DNA of 64,000 nucleotides from Methanomassiliicoccus sp. (GTDB lineage Archaea; Thermoplasmatota; Thermoplasmata; Methanomassiliicoccales; Methanomassiliicoccaceae), in contig JAWQJJ010000002.1 in assembly GCA_033485155.1 (NCBI GenBank), positions 434,001 through 498,000 on the forward strand. The letters run 5' to 3'. Position 1 is the first letter of the stretch; the number at the start of each line of letters is the position of its first letter. Made by a program: the position numbers and the translations under genes. The notes below the pieces were generated by a model that saw only the letters and a program-made list of their open reading frames with translations, was not told the DNA's origin and made no database searches. Below are positions 42,857 through 52,174 of the stretch, one piece after another.

Positions 42857-44014
42857 TTAACCTGGATACTCCTTGGGTATGGTGAAGTAGGTTGCCGTTC
42901 CTTTTTCCGCCACCGAGACGATCTTCATTATGCCACCATGCCTTTCTACGACCCTCTTGCTTATAATCAGCTTGATGCCAGCACCAGGGTGTTCCTTGGC
43001 AGCGACTCCGGCGAACATACTATTAAAGTCGCCACTAACCAGGTCTTGCAGTGACTCTGGTGTCCCTGTGCCGTTGTCCTTTACGGAGAATGCCCATACC
43101 TTTGGGTCTTCGCGAGTAGAAACACGGATCTGCAGAGGCCCTTTCCCTCTGAACCTTATTGCCGTATCGATCAAGTTGCGAAGCAGAAGCGTTATCTGCG
43201 ACCTGTCACCGATTATCGTCGGCAGGGGATCATGGGTCACCGCGGCCCCTGTTCGATCGATAAGTGACCTAAGCTCATCAAGTGCAGTGAGGAGGGCCTC
43301 CTCCACGCTAAACCGCTCGAACGGCCGTCCTTCCACGACGACCCTGGAGAAGCCGAAGAGGTCATCAATGATCCCTCGCATCGTTGTAGCACTCTCCTGA
43401 GCGATGTTGTAACCCTCCGTGGATTTAGCTGGTGGCCGCTGGGCGAGGTCTGACTTAAAAAGCTGGAGTTGCTCCAACACCGAGTCCAGAAGATGGCTGA
43501 GGTCGTTGGCGGCCACGTATGTGAACTGCTCGACGTCGGTGCTTGATCTGCTCAAGCCGAACTTAATCGCTTTCTGCTCCTCCACCAGCATCTTCCGTTC
43601 AATGGCGTAGCGGATGGAGCGGACTAACACCTCACCATTTATGGTTTCCTTGAACAAGTAATCCTGAGCGCCATAACGAATTGCCTTCAGGGCTAAGTCC
43701 TTGTCCTGGTTTTCAGTCAGAACGATGATGGGGATTGTGGCCGAGTAGTCGCGGACGACCTCAAAAGTATCGTAACCATGACTATACGGCAGGTAAAGAT
43801 CCATGATAATGATATCGGCCCCTTGGTTGATGAGAGAAAGGCCCATGTCTAGATCAGTGGCGATTTTTACTGAAATATTCTCTCCGGAGAGCATCCGCTT
43901 GATCGAATCCATGTCCTCGTCGCTCTGGTCGATGAGCAATAGTGTCAATGATTCCGGCTCGCGCCAAGCCGCGATTGTATCCTCAATTGGGGCCGATTGC
44001 CCAGTACGCCTCAT
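42857..44014 (-). CDS. Receiver domain fused to a degenerate histidine kinase
   Basis: A 385-residue protein. Residues 22-140 form a receiver with the acidic pocket, phospho-acceptor Asp72 (ADIIIMDLYLP), Thr100 (IIVLTEN) and Lys122 (YLFKE). A kinase core follows, but the H-box reads YVAANDLSHLLD: Asn170 stands where the PAS kinase at 40438 has its His (YIASHDLQEPLR). The N-box reads LLRNLIDTAIRFR with Thr for the second Asn, and the G1 box is DNGTGTPES. G2 is GAGIKLIISKRVVERHGG. It is therefore probably a pseudokinase that reads out receiver phosphorylation, perhaps with the kinase at 40438 as partner. That pairing is inference from proximity. Confidence 0.8.
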   Translation of the reverse strand: MRRTGQSAPIEDTIAAWREPESLTLLLIDQSDEDMDSIKRMLSGENISVKIATDLDMGLSLINQGADIIIMDLYLPYSHGYDTFEVVRDYSATIPIIVLTENQDKDLALKAIRYGAQDYLFKETINGEVLVRSIRYAIERKMLVEEQKAIKFGLSRSSTDVEQFTYVAANDLSHLLDSVLEQLQLFKSDLAQRPPAKSTEGYNIAQESATTMRGIIDDLFGFSRVVVEGRPFERFSVEEALLTALDELRSLIDRTGAAVTHDPLPTIIGDRSQITLLLRNLIDTAIRFRGKGPLQIRVSTREDPKVWAFSVKDNGTGTPESLQDLVSGDFNSMFAGVAAKEHPGAGIKLIISKRVVERHGGIMKIVSVAEKGTATYFTIPKEYPG

Positions 44015-44522
44015 GACAGCTCAGCCCGTCGTTTCAATAAGCTCGTGGGACGTCCCTTGGGATCATCGATTCGTTCCTGAGTTGCCCACAGGTTGGGTAC
44101 AATCCTCGCCAGTTTTCTTTCGGACACTCACTTACCACCCCTTTTACGACGGAAGACTTCCCAGTGCCACCTGGCACATGACATATACTAGTTCACTCGA
44201 CCCAGTATTTAGCCATGCCCCGCTCAGATACTGAAAATATGTGCCGAAAGGGGTCTCAGAGTTGTCATGTGATGACCATATCCCGAGCGGCTCTTCAAGA
44301 CCATTGTAGGGAGCCCTTGCTCTTTAGTTAAAAGGAACCTCAGTATGAGACATGAGGAATCCAGAACGATCGCCTAACGCGGAACCCTTGGGAGAACATT
44401 GTTGGATAGAACTGATGAATATATTACCGTGCTAACTTGAATATTGAATCTGATTACTCGGAGGACGGCGGCCCCCTATAACCTTAGAGTTCCTCTGCTT
44501 CCGCAGAGAAAAGTCGTCTCTT
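44015..44522. other. Intergenic region, 508 bp
   Basis: No gene or RNA recognised. Scattered short frames on both strands lack ribosome sites and protein-like composition. Confidence 0.5.
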
Positions 44523-44784
44523 CTAGAGAGAATATCCATACTTCCGTCTTGATGAGTATGCCCCCGGCAACCTAAGAAACTGCTCAGCATCCTGTTTGGT
44601 CACGTTGGCCACGCTCCTCACCTTCTTCCCATTCCGCAGAAGAACATAGGGAATGCCTGGCAAGGGACATATATAGATACCATTGATAGCCAGGGTGCCA
44701 GCCTTGTCCAGTACGCGTAACGCCTCCTGAACCAACCGGCCAGTAGGAGCGAAGATTTTTGCCGCCTCAATCTTCTCAGGAGAC
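44523..44784 (-). pseudogene. Fragment of a zinc-dependent alcohol dehydrogenase
   Basis: About 85 codons in one frame encode an inner C-terminal piece of an MDR dehydrogenase: AAKIFAPTGRLVQEALRVLD, KAGTLAINGIYICPLPGIPY, KVRSVANVTKQDAEQFLRL. The catalytic domain is missing, the frame is closed by TAG upstream, and the true C terminus is replaced by SSRRKYGYSL. It is a broken remnant, with the only in-frame start inside the domain (GTG 44735). Confidence 0.7.
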
Positions 44785-44964
44785 TATTGATTAACCGGAT
44801 CGAGAAAGCCAGCGGCTCCCTGACTCTCCCTCAGACCTCGGTCCCCAGCATTGCGTCGACGACCAGATCATGCTCTTTAAGGCACCTTTCCAGGATGTCT
44901 AGCTCTGTTGTGTCGGCCGAGCCATCATCGCCGGACATGAGGATAACGTCCTTGGATGCAATTT
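44785..44964 (-). pseudogene. Fragment resembling NAD(P)H-hydrate epimerase (Nnr)
   Basis: The minus-strand frame reads KDVILMSGDDGSADTTELDI, LERCLKEHDLVVDAMLGTEV, then TGA, and continues as GRVREPLAFSIRLINSL. The pattern DLVVDAMLGTxxxGxVREPL with AIxLIN is that of the Nnr N-terminal (YjeF_N) domain, here with a stop in the glycine loop and both ends missing. It directly abuts the ADH fragment. The call rests on a short match. Confidence 0.5.
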
Positions 44965-45222
44965 ATAAGGATCTGAGACCTCTTGGGCAGCCTGTCAGGG
45001 TCGTCCTCATAAGACCATATAATGGTTCGGTCTACACGAAGAAAGACTGGTCATTATACGTAACATAGAATTAATCACTGGAGAGAGCGATGAAATCACA
45101 TAAGGCACCAGCATCTAATTCGATTCGGCGATCCCGCTCGTAGCTCACCGGTAAGATTTTTAACACTGTTAAAGTTGGACAAGCCTTATCGTTGCGGGTC
45201 CTGTGAGTAGGCCGTGAACAAA

Positions 45223-45495
45223 ATGGAGACAACCGCATCTATTCACAAGGACGCATGGATCAAGGATGTAGACAGCAAGCTGAGCGGAGCATCATACCCG
45301 ATGGACCGCAGCGTTGCCGAGCAGAAGCTCAAGGGCTTGAACATCGACGGCGACGACGCCACCAAGTTCTTCGGCAACATGGCGTGGCCGGCGAGCAGCC
45401 ACGATGATCTCGTGGACAAGTTGCAGCGGGCAAAGACGGGCGGAGCGGCGCCGGAGCACAACCCGGCTAAGAACACGCCTACGCGGACTGTTTAA
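45223..45495 (+). CDS. Small hypothetical protein, 90 residues (faintly DUF2795-like)
   Basis: A hydrophilic protein beginning METTASIHKDAWIKDVDSKL. The middle, GASYPMDRSVAEQKLKGL and MAWPASSHDDLVDKLQRA, faintly resembles the repeated YPxxxxEl/xxPxSxxdlv pattern of DUF2795. The C terminus is a low-complexity tail. A TATA-like GATTTTTAACAC lies near 45155. The GTG at 45214 is an alternative start, three codons longer. Confidence 0.6.
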   Translation: METTASIHKDAWIKDVDSKLSGASYPMDRSVAEQKLKGLNIDGDDATKFFGNMAWPASSHDDLVDKLQRAKTGGAAPEHNPAKNTPTRTV

Positions 45496-45924
45496 TACGT
45501 TCAAAGCTTTAGAAAACCAAACCCTTTCTTATTTTTTTTACTCGACGACCAGCCTAGATAATGTATCGATAAGGTTCTCGACGAAGCGATCTGATGTGTA
45601 CTCTTCGGATCCGATATTGTTTACATCTAATCCCCATAGCCAGATAATCGAAATGCTGCCCGTTCCAATAGCTTAGTTGACCAACTTAATACCGGTGTAT
45701 TAGCTGAGGCTTTGTCAAAATGATCATGGGGGGAAGAAGGACATGAGAATGATGTTTTGTTAGGTCACTGCATCAACTTGCATCAGAGAGGGCGCCCGAT
45801 TAATCAGTTGATGCATATAGAATTCGAGCGGTCGGAAAATCTAATGGTGAGGGGCCATACTACCGATCCAGGGAACTCGCTTATTAATATCTCCTTCTTC
45901 TCTTCATATATGGGAGGTGGACGT
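45496..45924. other. Intergenic region, 429 bp
   Basis: No gene recognised. The last part holds the ribosome site GGGAGGTGG (45912-45920) of the next gene and AT-rich sequence that could be its promoter. Confidence 0.5.
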
Positions 45925-46182
45925 TTGACTAAGAAGAGGCGTATGAAACCAGAGAATGATCCCGAAAAATTTTCCGATGCCGAGGACAAGGAGCCAGATG
46001 ATATCTATAATGAAGAGGCCAGGCAGGAACTGCTCGAGGACGATGAGATCACCGCCACGGAGGAGGGGTTCATGCGTGGCTGGGACGGTACGGTGGAGGG
46101 CGGAAAGAAGGAGAAGAAGGCCGACGACCATCGGGACAGCGTATCGGTCGATTTGGTCAAGGAACAGTACAAAGAGGATTAG
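45925..46182 (+). CDS. Small acidic hypothetical protein, 85 residues
   Basis: The TTG at 45925 is chosen because a strong ribosome site, GGGAGGTGG, precedes it by a few bases. The protein has a basic start (TKKRRMKPEN), then a strongly acidic body (DAEDKEPDDIYNEEARQELL) and the segment DDEITATEEGFMRGWDG. The last resembles a short motif seen in small archaeal proteins of unknown function. No membrane segment. Probably soluble. Confidence 0.65.
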   Translation: MTKKRRMKPENDPEKFSDAEDKEPDDIYNEEARQELLEDDEITATEEGFMRGWDGTVEGGKKEKKADDHRDSVSVDLVKEQYKED

Positions 46183-46425
46183 CCGCTGAAATGATAGATA
46201 ACCTCTCAGTAAAAGAGGAAGCAAGGAGGGGAGGCTCCGTATTCAGACTATCCAAGATGCTCAGAAAAGCTGGAAAATTACGCTGTTCCTCACCGCCCCT
46301 GGACGCACCTATCTGGCCTGGCCAGATGTTTGATTTTTCATAATCCTCGAGATTGGCATGGCTTCGACGATATCCAAATACGGGGAGCCGCCGATATCTT
46401 CTCACGATGCTTATAATGAATGGGG

Positions 46426-46716
46426 TTACTCTTCAATCTTCATTAATCCGGGCAGCTCGGAACAATACATAGTGACAAATTCGTTCCATAGTTCGACCGA
46501 ACGGTCATTATATTTCTTTGCGAGCTCAAAATCACAGTCGAAATCTCCCGAATCGTCCAAGATAACTACATGATCGTGTCTCCAACTATTGACCAGGAGA
46601 TTTGTAATAAATGCAGAGAAGGGATAGCGAACCGGATCCTCACCATCAACCGGTATAAGTCCTGGCCGAACGTACTCTTTTCGTGTATGGTTATAAATCC
46701 CATATATTACTCCCAT
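46426..46716 (-). CDS. Hypothetical protein, 96 residues
   Basis: The protein begins MGVIYGIYNHTRKEYVRPGL and continues with YPFSAFITNLLVNSWRHDHV, ILDDSGDFDCDFELAKKY and a helical, aromatic C terminus (VELWNEFVTMYCSELPGL). Composition and uniform frame usage look coding. No family recognised, no membrane segment. It lies alone in an AT-rich part of the element. Confidence 0.6.
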   Translation of the reverse strand: MGVIYGIYNHTRKEYVRPGLIPVDGEDPVRYPFSAFITNLLVNSWRHDHVVILDDSGDFDCDFELAKKYNDRSVELWNEFVTMYCSELPGLMKIEE

Positions 46717-47434
46717 GTTCCGATCACTCCAATATTGCTCGTTGAAACGATATCAATGGAAATAGAAGATGTCTGAGATGGGTGATGCCCGCATTGTATT
46801 AGTGATAGCCTCATGTATTTAACCGTCCCTGAAACCCCTATCTCTCCTGGTTAGAATCAACTTTCCTAAATCACTTAACCGAACATTGAAACATTCGATA
46901 TAATAAAAAATAAACATAAATGAACAGTCGTCGTCTAAGGTATCATGGGTAATTTGTAAAAGGAAGTTTTTCATTCGCTTTTATTGTATACTTACCCCGC
47001 ATCCAGGGCGATAGGTCTCGAACACCACTCCATAATGGTTGTGGCGAACCATATTCTCTGGGCCGCGAGCCGGACAGAAGTCCTTCTTGATCACGTCGCA
47101 TTGCCTTTTCATAGATTACTGGAGAAAACCTATTATCATCGTTTGCGGGGGGAGGGCGCTGATAATACCTAGCTAATGATTGCCTCTTGAAATATGGGAT
47201 GGACTGAAGGGGATCTTAATCCACAGAACCTACTGTCCAACCTCTAGAAAATACCGCCCCAGACATAAATCAATTGTTCGAGACTATGGGGGATGAGTAA
47301 CTTATTCTAAATCCCATTCTCATTGTAAAACGATTATTGAGGGAAACGCTAAATCTACAAAGAGGTACGAGCCTTGAGGCTAGATGAAGTAACTTTGGGT
47401 TTATATGAGGATGATGACCGGACGGTCCAGTCGA
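46717..47434. other. Mostly non-coding AT-rich stretch, 718 bp
   Basis: The only coding-like item is a 43-codon minus-strand frame at 46981-47112 (MKRQCDVIKKDFCPARGPEN; MVRHNHYGVVFETYRPGCGV), which has three Cys but no ribosome site or recognised family and may be a remnant. Otherwise nothing is seen. Confidence 0.4.
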
Positions 47435-47767
47435 TCAGGTCTTTTTTATTTCGTATATCTTGATGACACCCTTTATGGCGGCCAGATTGGTGTTGAGCTG
47501 CATCACGTCCGAAGCGCCCATTGCATATGAGGAGGGCATGCTCACCAATACGGTGCTGAACATGTGTTTCTTGAGGTTCAACTCTTCCAGGACGTCCTTG
47601 TTCACTTCGATTACCAATTGAGGTATAGTCCATGCCACTGGGTCGACCAAGATCCCCTTTAGCGTCCCCATCAACCTTCCATCATTAGTATAGACCTCCT
47701 TCGTAACCGAGTGTTCCCAGAATATCAGATCCATGGGTTTAGTAGTGGCCGTTGTGGTTTCTTGCAT
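47435..47767 (-). CDS. PRC-barrel domain protein
   Basis: A 110-residue protein. After a short leader (MQETTTATTKPMDLIFWEHS) come the PRC-barrel strands KEVYTNDGRLMGTLKGILVD, WTIPQLVIEVNKDVLEELNL and FSTVLVSMPSSYAMGASDVM, ending in IKGVIKIYEIKKT. PRC barrels act in RNA processing, cell division (CdpB-like in archaea) or as adaptors. The exact role here is unknown; it is soluble and unpaired. Confidence 0.72.
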   Translation of the reverse strand: MQETTTATTKPMDLIFWEHSVTKEVYTNDGRLMGTLKGILVDPVAWTIPQLVIEVNKDVLEELNLKKHMFSTVLVSMPSSYAMGASDVMQLNTNLAAIKGVIKIYEIKKT

Positions 47768-48325
47768 CTTTCTACCCTGAGGTAATATTTGATGCCGGTC
47801 GACCTATAATGCTTTCGTTACCTGACCCCAGGACGATATCAAGGCTAGTATCCTCTGATCAACCATCTAAGGGCCGGAGAAAAATTCAGTAACATGAAAA
47901 GAACCTGCAGATTAACGATTAATGACGGCTAAACAACCAGCTTTGAACCAACCTAAATCGCCTCGAATACCTAAACAACGATAAGTTCGGTATCCAAAGT
48001 GCGACCCCTATGCTGACCCATGAGATGTCGCACCGAGCGTACCGAAGAGGATACAATACGGGCTATGCGCCTCGTCGCGCCCTCTGGTATTTTATAGAAA
48101 TGTTGATACAAATCTCCCTTGAGATAGATTTCATTTTTTGACCTCATTCCCCCCATCACTGAGGGAATAGTGTCCTCATGTCGCTGCAGTTCCAGGCCTC
48201 GTCATTCCCGCACTGGATCCTTACTTCCATAAACAGTTACTTAAGGGGCGTGCCATAGTATATTATTAAACGGAATCGAAAAGGAGATGTAGGCATAACA
48301 TCCTTTTCGGGGAGCCTCGAATTCG
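47768..48325. other. Intergenic region with one doubtful small frame
   Basis: A minus-strand frame at 47971-48147 (MRSKNEIYLKGDLYQHFYKI, then GATRRIARIVSSSVRSVRHL) has purine-rich GGGGGGAATGAGG before its ATG and may be a real 58-residue gene. A plus-strand TATA-like TATTATTAAACGG at 48260-48272 and AAAGGAGATG precede the fusion ATPase at 48326. Confidence 0.4.
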
Positions 48326-50860
48326 ATGGAGAATTTTAAAATCGTAGTCGCCGGGGATGTGATAATCGATTGGTTACAGTGGGTGACGTACCCCAACGAT
48401 AGAATTAAGGATGGAGATAATCAAAACTGGGCTTTATTTCCGTGTACTCGAATGAAAGCTGAACAAGGAGGGGCCCTCCTTCTTGCCCGGATGGTAGGGG
48501 CAGCGACTTCGGTTGAGGTCATAACCCATGAAATAACGGAAATAGAGAACATTTCCCCGGAAACGATCATCCATTCGATCTCCATTCTCGATTCCTTCCC
48601 GTGGAAGAAGGGTAAGAAGGCATTGGTCTTTAGAATTAGGCATCTGGGCGGCTATTACGGGCCACGAAAAGGCACACCGAAATCTTTGTTGATCGCTCAT
48701 GATGATGCTGAGGCCGAATTAATCGTACTGGACGATGCTGGGTACGGATTCCGCGAAGAAAGAAACGCATGGCCGCAGGCTATCCTAAATAATGATAAAA
48801 AGTCCATAATAGTCCTAAAAATGAGCCGACCATTGGCATCTGGCGCATTGTGGGATCATCTGGTCAAGGAACGATCCAATGAATTGATAGTCGTCATCGA
48901 TGCGAACGATCTCAGGGAGATGGGTGTCAACATCAGTAGGCGCCTGTCCTGGGAGCAGACGGCCGAAGACTTTTGCTGGCAGATCCTAAACAATCCAAGA
49001 ATCCGGCCCCTTGCAGGAAGCAGGAACCTCATAGTGAGATTTGGGCTGGATGGGGCTATCCACTACTCAAAAAACGGCGACAATATCAAAGCAGTGCTAT
49101 ATTACGATTCCCAGACAAGCGAAGATGGGTATAGAGAACAGCATCCTGGAGAGATGAAGGGAAAGATGGCAGCCTTTGTGGCGGCACTCACATCGGAAAT
49201 ATTTGCTCAAGGAATCCGGGGAATCGATATCGGGATAAAGGAAGGTATTCTAAGGTCTAGGCAGCTCCACAGGCTGGGGTTCGGTGATGCGGATGAGGAG
49301 CCCGCCCGTCCATTATCAATGCTCTCAGATTCAATGAACGACGCGGAGACGATCTTTAGTATTCCCATCCCGATAATTGTAGAAAATGCGTTTAGTGGGG
49401 GAGGCAACTGGCGGATCCTCGAAGAGTGCACCCGTGGTAAGCTTGAGACCATTGCATATAACGCTGTGATAAGGCCCCCTGAAGACTCCATGAGGGAAGT
49501 ACCACAGGCCAGGTTTGGGGCCTTGTACACTCTCGATAGAAGCGAGATCGAAAGTTATCAGAGTATCAATAACTTGATGACTGAGTATCTTAAGATAAAG
49601 GATGTCAAAGCACCTTTGTCTATAGCGGTATTCGGACCGCCGGGCTCAGGGAAGTCCTTTGGAGTGGCTCAACTAGCAAAAAGTATCGACCCTGACTTGG
49701 TTGTTATCCGGGAGTTCAATGTCGCCCAATTCACCTCTATCGATGACCTAACGGATGCATTCCATAAGGTCAGGGATTTGGTCCTTGAGGGAAAGGTACC
49801 TCTAGTGTTCTTTGACGAGTTTGATGTCTTCTATAATGGTGAACTGGGATGGCTAAAGTATTTCCTTGCCCCCATGCAGGACGGTGCTTTCAAAGAAGGC
49901 GAGACAACACACCCTATTGGAAAATCGATATTTGTCTTCGCTGGTGGCACGAGCGACAGCTTTCAGCAGTTCTTTAAGGAGCATACTGGAGGTGAACAAA
50001 GTGTAAATATGCCCATGATGAAAAGATTCAGGGATGCCAAGGGAACAGATTTCGTCAGCCGACTTCGCGGTTACGTCAATGTCATGGGCCCCAACCGCAC
50101 TGGTGATGATGATGAGTTCTTCATCATCAGGCGAGCCCTACTTCTACGTTCTCTGCTCATAAGAAAAGCACCGCAGATATTCGATGGTCAGGGGAATGCG
50201 CGGGTCGATCCCGCGATACTTCGTGGATTTCTCAAAGTGCCATCATATAAGCATGGGTCGAGATCGATGGAGGCGATCATTGAGATGAGCACGCTTTCCG
50301 GGAAGATGAGGTTCGAGCAAGCTTCCCTGCCTCCGGCCAAGCAACTTGAACTCCATGTCGACTCAGAGATGTTCTCTAAGCTAGTTCTTCGCGACGTTCT
50401 CCTCGGCGACGCCATGGAACGTCTGGCGAGGGGAATCTATGAGCAAAATCATCTTGATAGGGAGGATAAAAAGTATCCCGACGACGCACCTCTTCAGTCT
50501 TGGGAAAACTTGGATGAGTACAGTAAAGAATTGATACGGAAGCAAGCGCAACAGATCCCTGAGCAATTACGAAGAATCGGTCTGGATTTCATGCCTTTCT
50601 TCGAGAAACCGAGCACGTCGTTCGTCCTATCCGCTGAGGAGGTGGAAATCCTAGCCGAAATGAAGCATAAGCAACAGGTCAAAGAACGTTCGCAAGAAGG
50701 ATGGGCCCCTCGCGTATTGGGGGATCCAGAAAGGAAGGTCACTTTTCTCATCCCGTGGTCTCAGCTCCCTGAAGAGGTGAAGGAACGGGATAGGGAAGCA
50801 GTTAGAAGAATACCAGAGCTGTTAAAAATGTCAGGATTTGAAGTCTATAAGTTGCAGTAA
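48326..50860 (+). CDS. Ribokinase-like / AAA+ ATPase / RyR-domain fusion protein
   Basis: An 844-residue protein. Residues 1-330 look like a PfkB/ribokinase fold (VVAGDVIIDWLQWV; VVIDANDLREMG; LIVRFGLDGAIHY; HPGEMKGKMAAFVAALTSE where kinases have the GAGD site, here altered). An AAA+ ATPase spans about 400-650: Walker A GPPGSGKS (437-444), Walker B PLVFFDEFD (492-500), sensor-like VFAGGTS and an arginine-rich FRDAKGTDFVSRLRGYV. Residues 724-844 form a RyR domain (SWENLDEYSKELIRKQAQQI; LIPWSQLPEEVKERDREAVR). RyR domains in prokaryotes have been proposed to bind nucleotide-derived ligands in conflict systems. A defence or stress-sensor ATPase is my inference. No obvious effector gene adjoins it. 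Confidence 0.8.
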   Translation: MENFKIVVAGDVIIDWLQWVTYPNDRIKDGDNQNWALFPCTRMKAEQGGALLLARMVGAATSVEVITHEITEIENISPETIIHSISILDSFPWKKGKKALVFRIRHLGGYYGPRKGTPKSLLIAHDDAEAELIVLDDAGYGFREERNAWPQAILNNDKKSIIVLKMSRPLASGALWDHLVKERSNELIVVIDANDLREMGVNISRRLSWEQTAEDFCWQILNNPRIRPLAGSRNLIVRFGLDGAIHYSKNGDNIKAVLYYDSQTSEDGYREQHPGEMKGKMAAFVAALTSEIFAQGIRGIDIGIKEGILRSRQLHRLGFGDADEEPARPLSMLSDSMNDAETIFSIPIPIIVENAFSGGGNWRILEECTRGKLETIAYNAVIRPPEDSMREVPQARFGALYTLDRSEIESYQSINNLMTEYLKIKDVKAPLSIAVFGPPGSGKSFGVAQLAKSIDPDLVVIREFNVAQFTSIDDLTDAFHKVRDLVLEGKVPLVFFDEFDVFYNGELGWLKYFLAPMQDGAFKEGETTHPIGKSIFVFAGGTSDSFQQFFKEHTGGEQSVNMPMMKRFRDAKGTDFVSRLRGYVNVMGPNRTGDDDEFFIIRRALLLRSLLIRKAPQIFDGQGNARVDPAILRGFLKVPSYKHGSRSMEAIIEMSTLSGKMRFEQASLPPAKQLELHVDSEMFSKLVLRDVLLGDAMERLARGIYEQNHLDREDKKYPDDAPLQSWENLDEYSKELIRKQAQQIPEQLRRIGLDFMPFFEKPSTSFVLSAEEVEILAEMKHKQQVKERSQEGWAPRVLGDPERKVTFLIPWSQLPEEVKERDREAVRRIPELLKMSGFEVYKLQ

Positions 50861-51242
50861 CTGTTGAATGGATAAAATAATATCATTACTGCCACTCTCA
50901 TCGAGCATCTTAATACTCTTGTCGGTAAGCTAAAGGGAATGCTTGAGTCCATGAAGCGGGCAATATGGGTGTATTCGAGCGATATTATGCCATAATAAAA
51001 ACAATATTTAGATAATAATTGAAGAAGGTCTTCCGCATCAGTCTCCATACTGGATCGAATACCTTTATGATCGCAATATGGCCAAGAGACGGCCCACTAT
51101 CCATTTGATAGGAAATATCTGCATCCGATAGATATTTTAATAAGTTTGAAGCGTGAGGACAAAACATCATCGTTTTAGATGCCAATTAGATAGAGGTATC
51201 GTTCACGTCCACCATTCTCCTTTAAATAGGGACATTGCCGCA
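50861..51242. other. Intergenic region, 382 bp
   Basis: No firm gene. A TATA box, CCTTTAAATAGG, at 51217-51228 puts the transcription start about at ATG 51243. Short coding-like frames near 50880-50995 have no recognised family. Confidence 0.5.
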
Positions 51243-51503
51243 ATGAACATCGACCGGGAAAGTAATGTGGCTCAGATTCTGGTGAGCATACTGTCCTTCG
51301 GTCCGAGGGACTATGACACACCGGAGGAAGCGAACGAAGGCATTGATCTCTTGTCTAGGTACGCGGAGCTGTCGGATGATGGGGGCAAGTCCTTTGCTAA
51401 TACACCAGCCAAACTGAATTTGTTTACCGATGATGGATGGATAGCTACGATCCGCAAACAGAAGCCCAGAGAGCTGATAGGAATCGTCAAACGGAAATAT
51501 TGA
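51243..51503 (+). CDS. Small paralogue-family protein A, 86 residues
   Basis: The protein has the segments LSFGPRDYDTPEEANEGIDL, YAELSDDGGKSFANTPAKLN and RKQKPRELIGIVKRKY. It is clearly related to the next gene (51623) through R-D/E-YDTPE, xANTP and ELxGxV. The TATA box at 51217 suggests leaderless translation from ATG 51243. The pattern looks like a small alpha/beta domain. No named family is recognised. Confidence 0.65.
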   Translation: MNIDRESNVAQILVSILSFGPRDYDTPEEANEGIDLLSRYAELSDDGGKSFANTPAKLNLFTDDGWIATIRKQKPRELIGIVKRKY

Positions 51504-51622
51504 TCAGTTCGATGCCTGGCGGTGGAAGTGCCTCATAATCCGTCCCTCATGGCAATGGCTTGATACTCATGAATACTGAGAAATACAGTTGCACTCAACT
51601 TACTAACGTTAAGGTGGTTTAT

Positions 51623-51859
51623 ATGACCAAGATTCGGGTGAGCATGATGAACATCGGTTCAAGGGAGTATGATACTCCAGAGGATGCGAGTGATGGTATA
51701 AATTCCCTACTCAAAGGCACGGAACTGGTGGACGCTGCTGGTAAGGGCTATGCCAATACGCCAATGAATTTGAAGGTTCTTACTGATGGTGGGAAGGCAG
51801 TTACTCTTCGCTCCCCGAAGTCTAAAGAATTGTTGGGAACCGTTACACAGAAAGAGTGA
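51623..51859 (+). CDS. Small paralogue-family protein B, 78 residues
   Basis: MTKIRVSMMNIGSREYDTPE, GINSLLKGTELVDAAGKGYA, NTPMNLKVLTDGGKAVTLRS, ending KELLGTVTQKE. It is paralogous to the protein at 51243 and to the decayed copy at 51962. AAGGTGG precedes the ATG by a few bases, so this copy uses a ribosome site, unlike the first. Confidence 0.65.
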   Translation: MTKIRVSMMNIGSREYDTPEDASDGINSLLKGTELVDAAGKGYANTPMNLKVLTDGGKAVTLRSPKSKELLGTVTQKE

Positions 51860-51961
51860 TCGATTGAACGCTAGGTCGATGAATGGCCCCATAAATGATC
51901 CATACCCGACGATGGTCACCTCAGCAACATTTACAAACGTGGTCGTATTCGGCCATGCTTC

Positions 51962-52174
51962 ATGGAAAAGACAAGTTTTGCTCCATTCCGCCTCACCACA
52001 TTATCCCTCGGTTTGAGGGATTACGACTCGCCCGAGTAAGCTGATGATAGCATTGATTATATGCTCCCCGACGTTGAACTGGCTGATGGAAAGGATAACG
52101 CCTGAGATAACTTGGCTTCTGGCCTGAGCATCCCTGCCAGATAGGGGAATGAAGCCTCCATCCGCGAAAAATAA
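51962..52174 (+). pseudogene. Decayed third copy of the small paralogue family
   Basis: One continuous frame shows LSLGLRDYDSPE, stop, ADDSIDYMLPDVELADGKDN, stop, DNLASGLSIPAR, stop, GNEASIREK. The stops are TAA, TGA and TAG. Spacing of RDYDSPE, the ELADG block and the terminal basic block equals that in the copies at 51243 and 51623. Because three different stops are present, readthrough cannot rescue it. Confidence 0.7.

Noticed and set aside
44787-45068. 93-codon plus-strand frame
   Set aside because: It is mainly antisense to the Nnr-like remnant and has no ribosome site.
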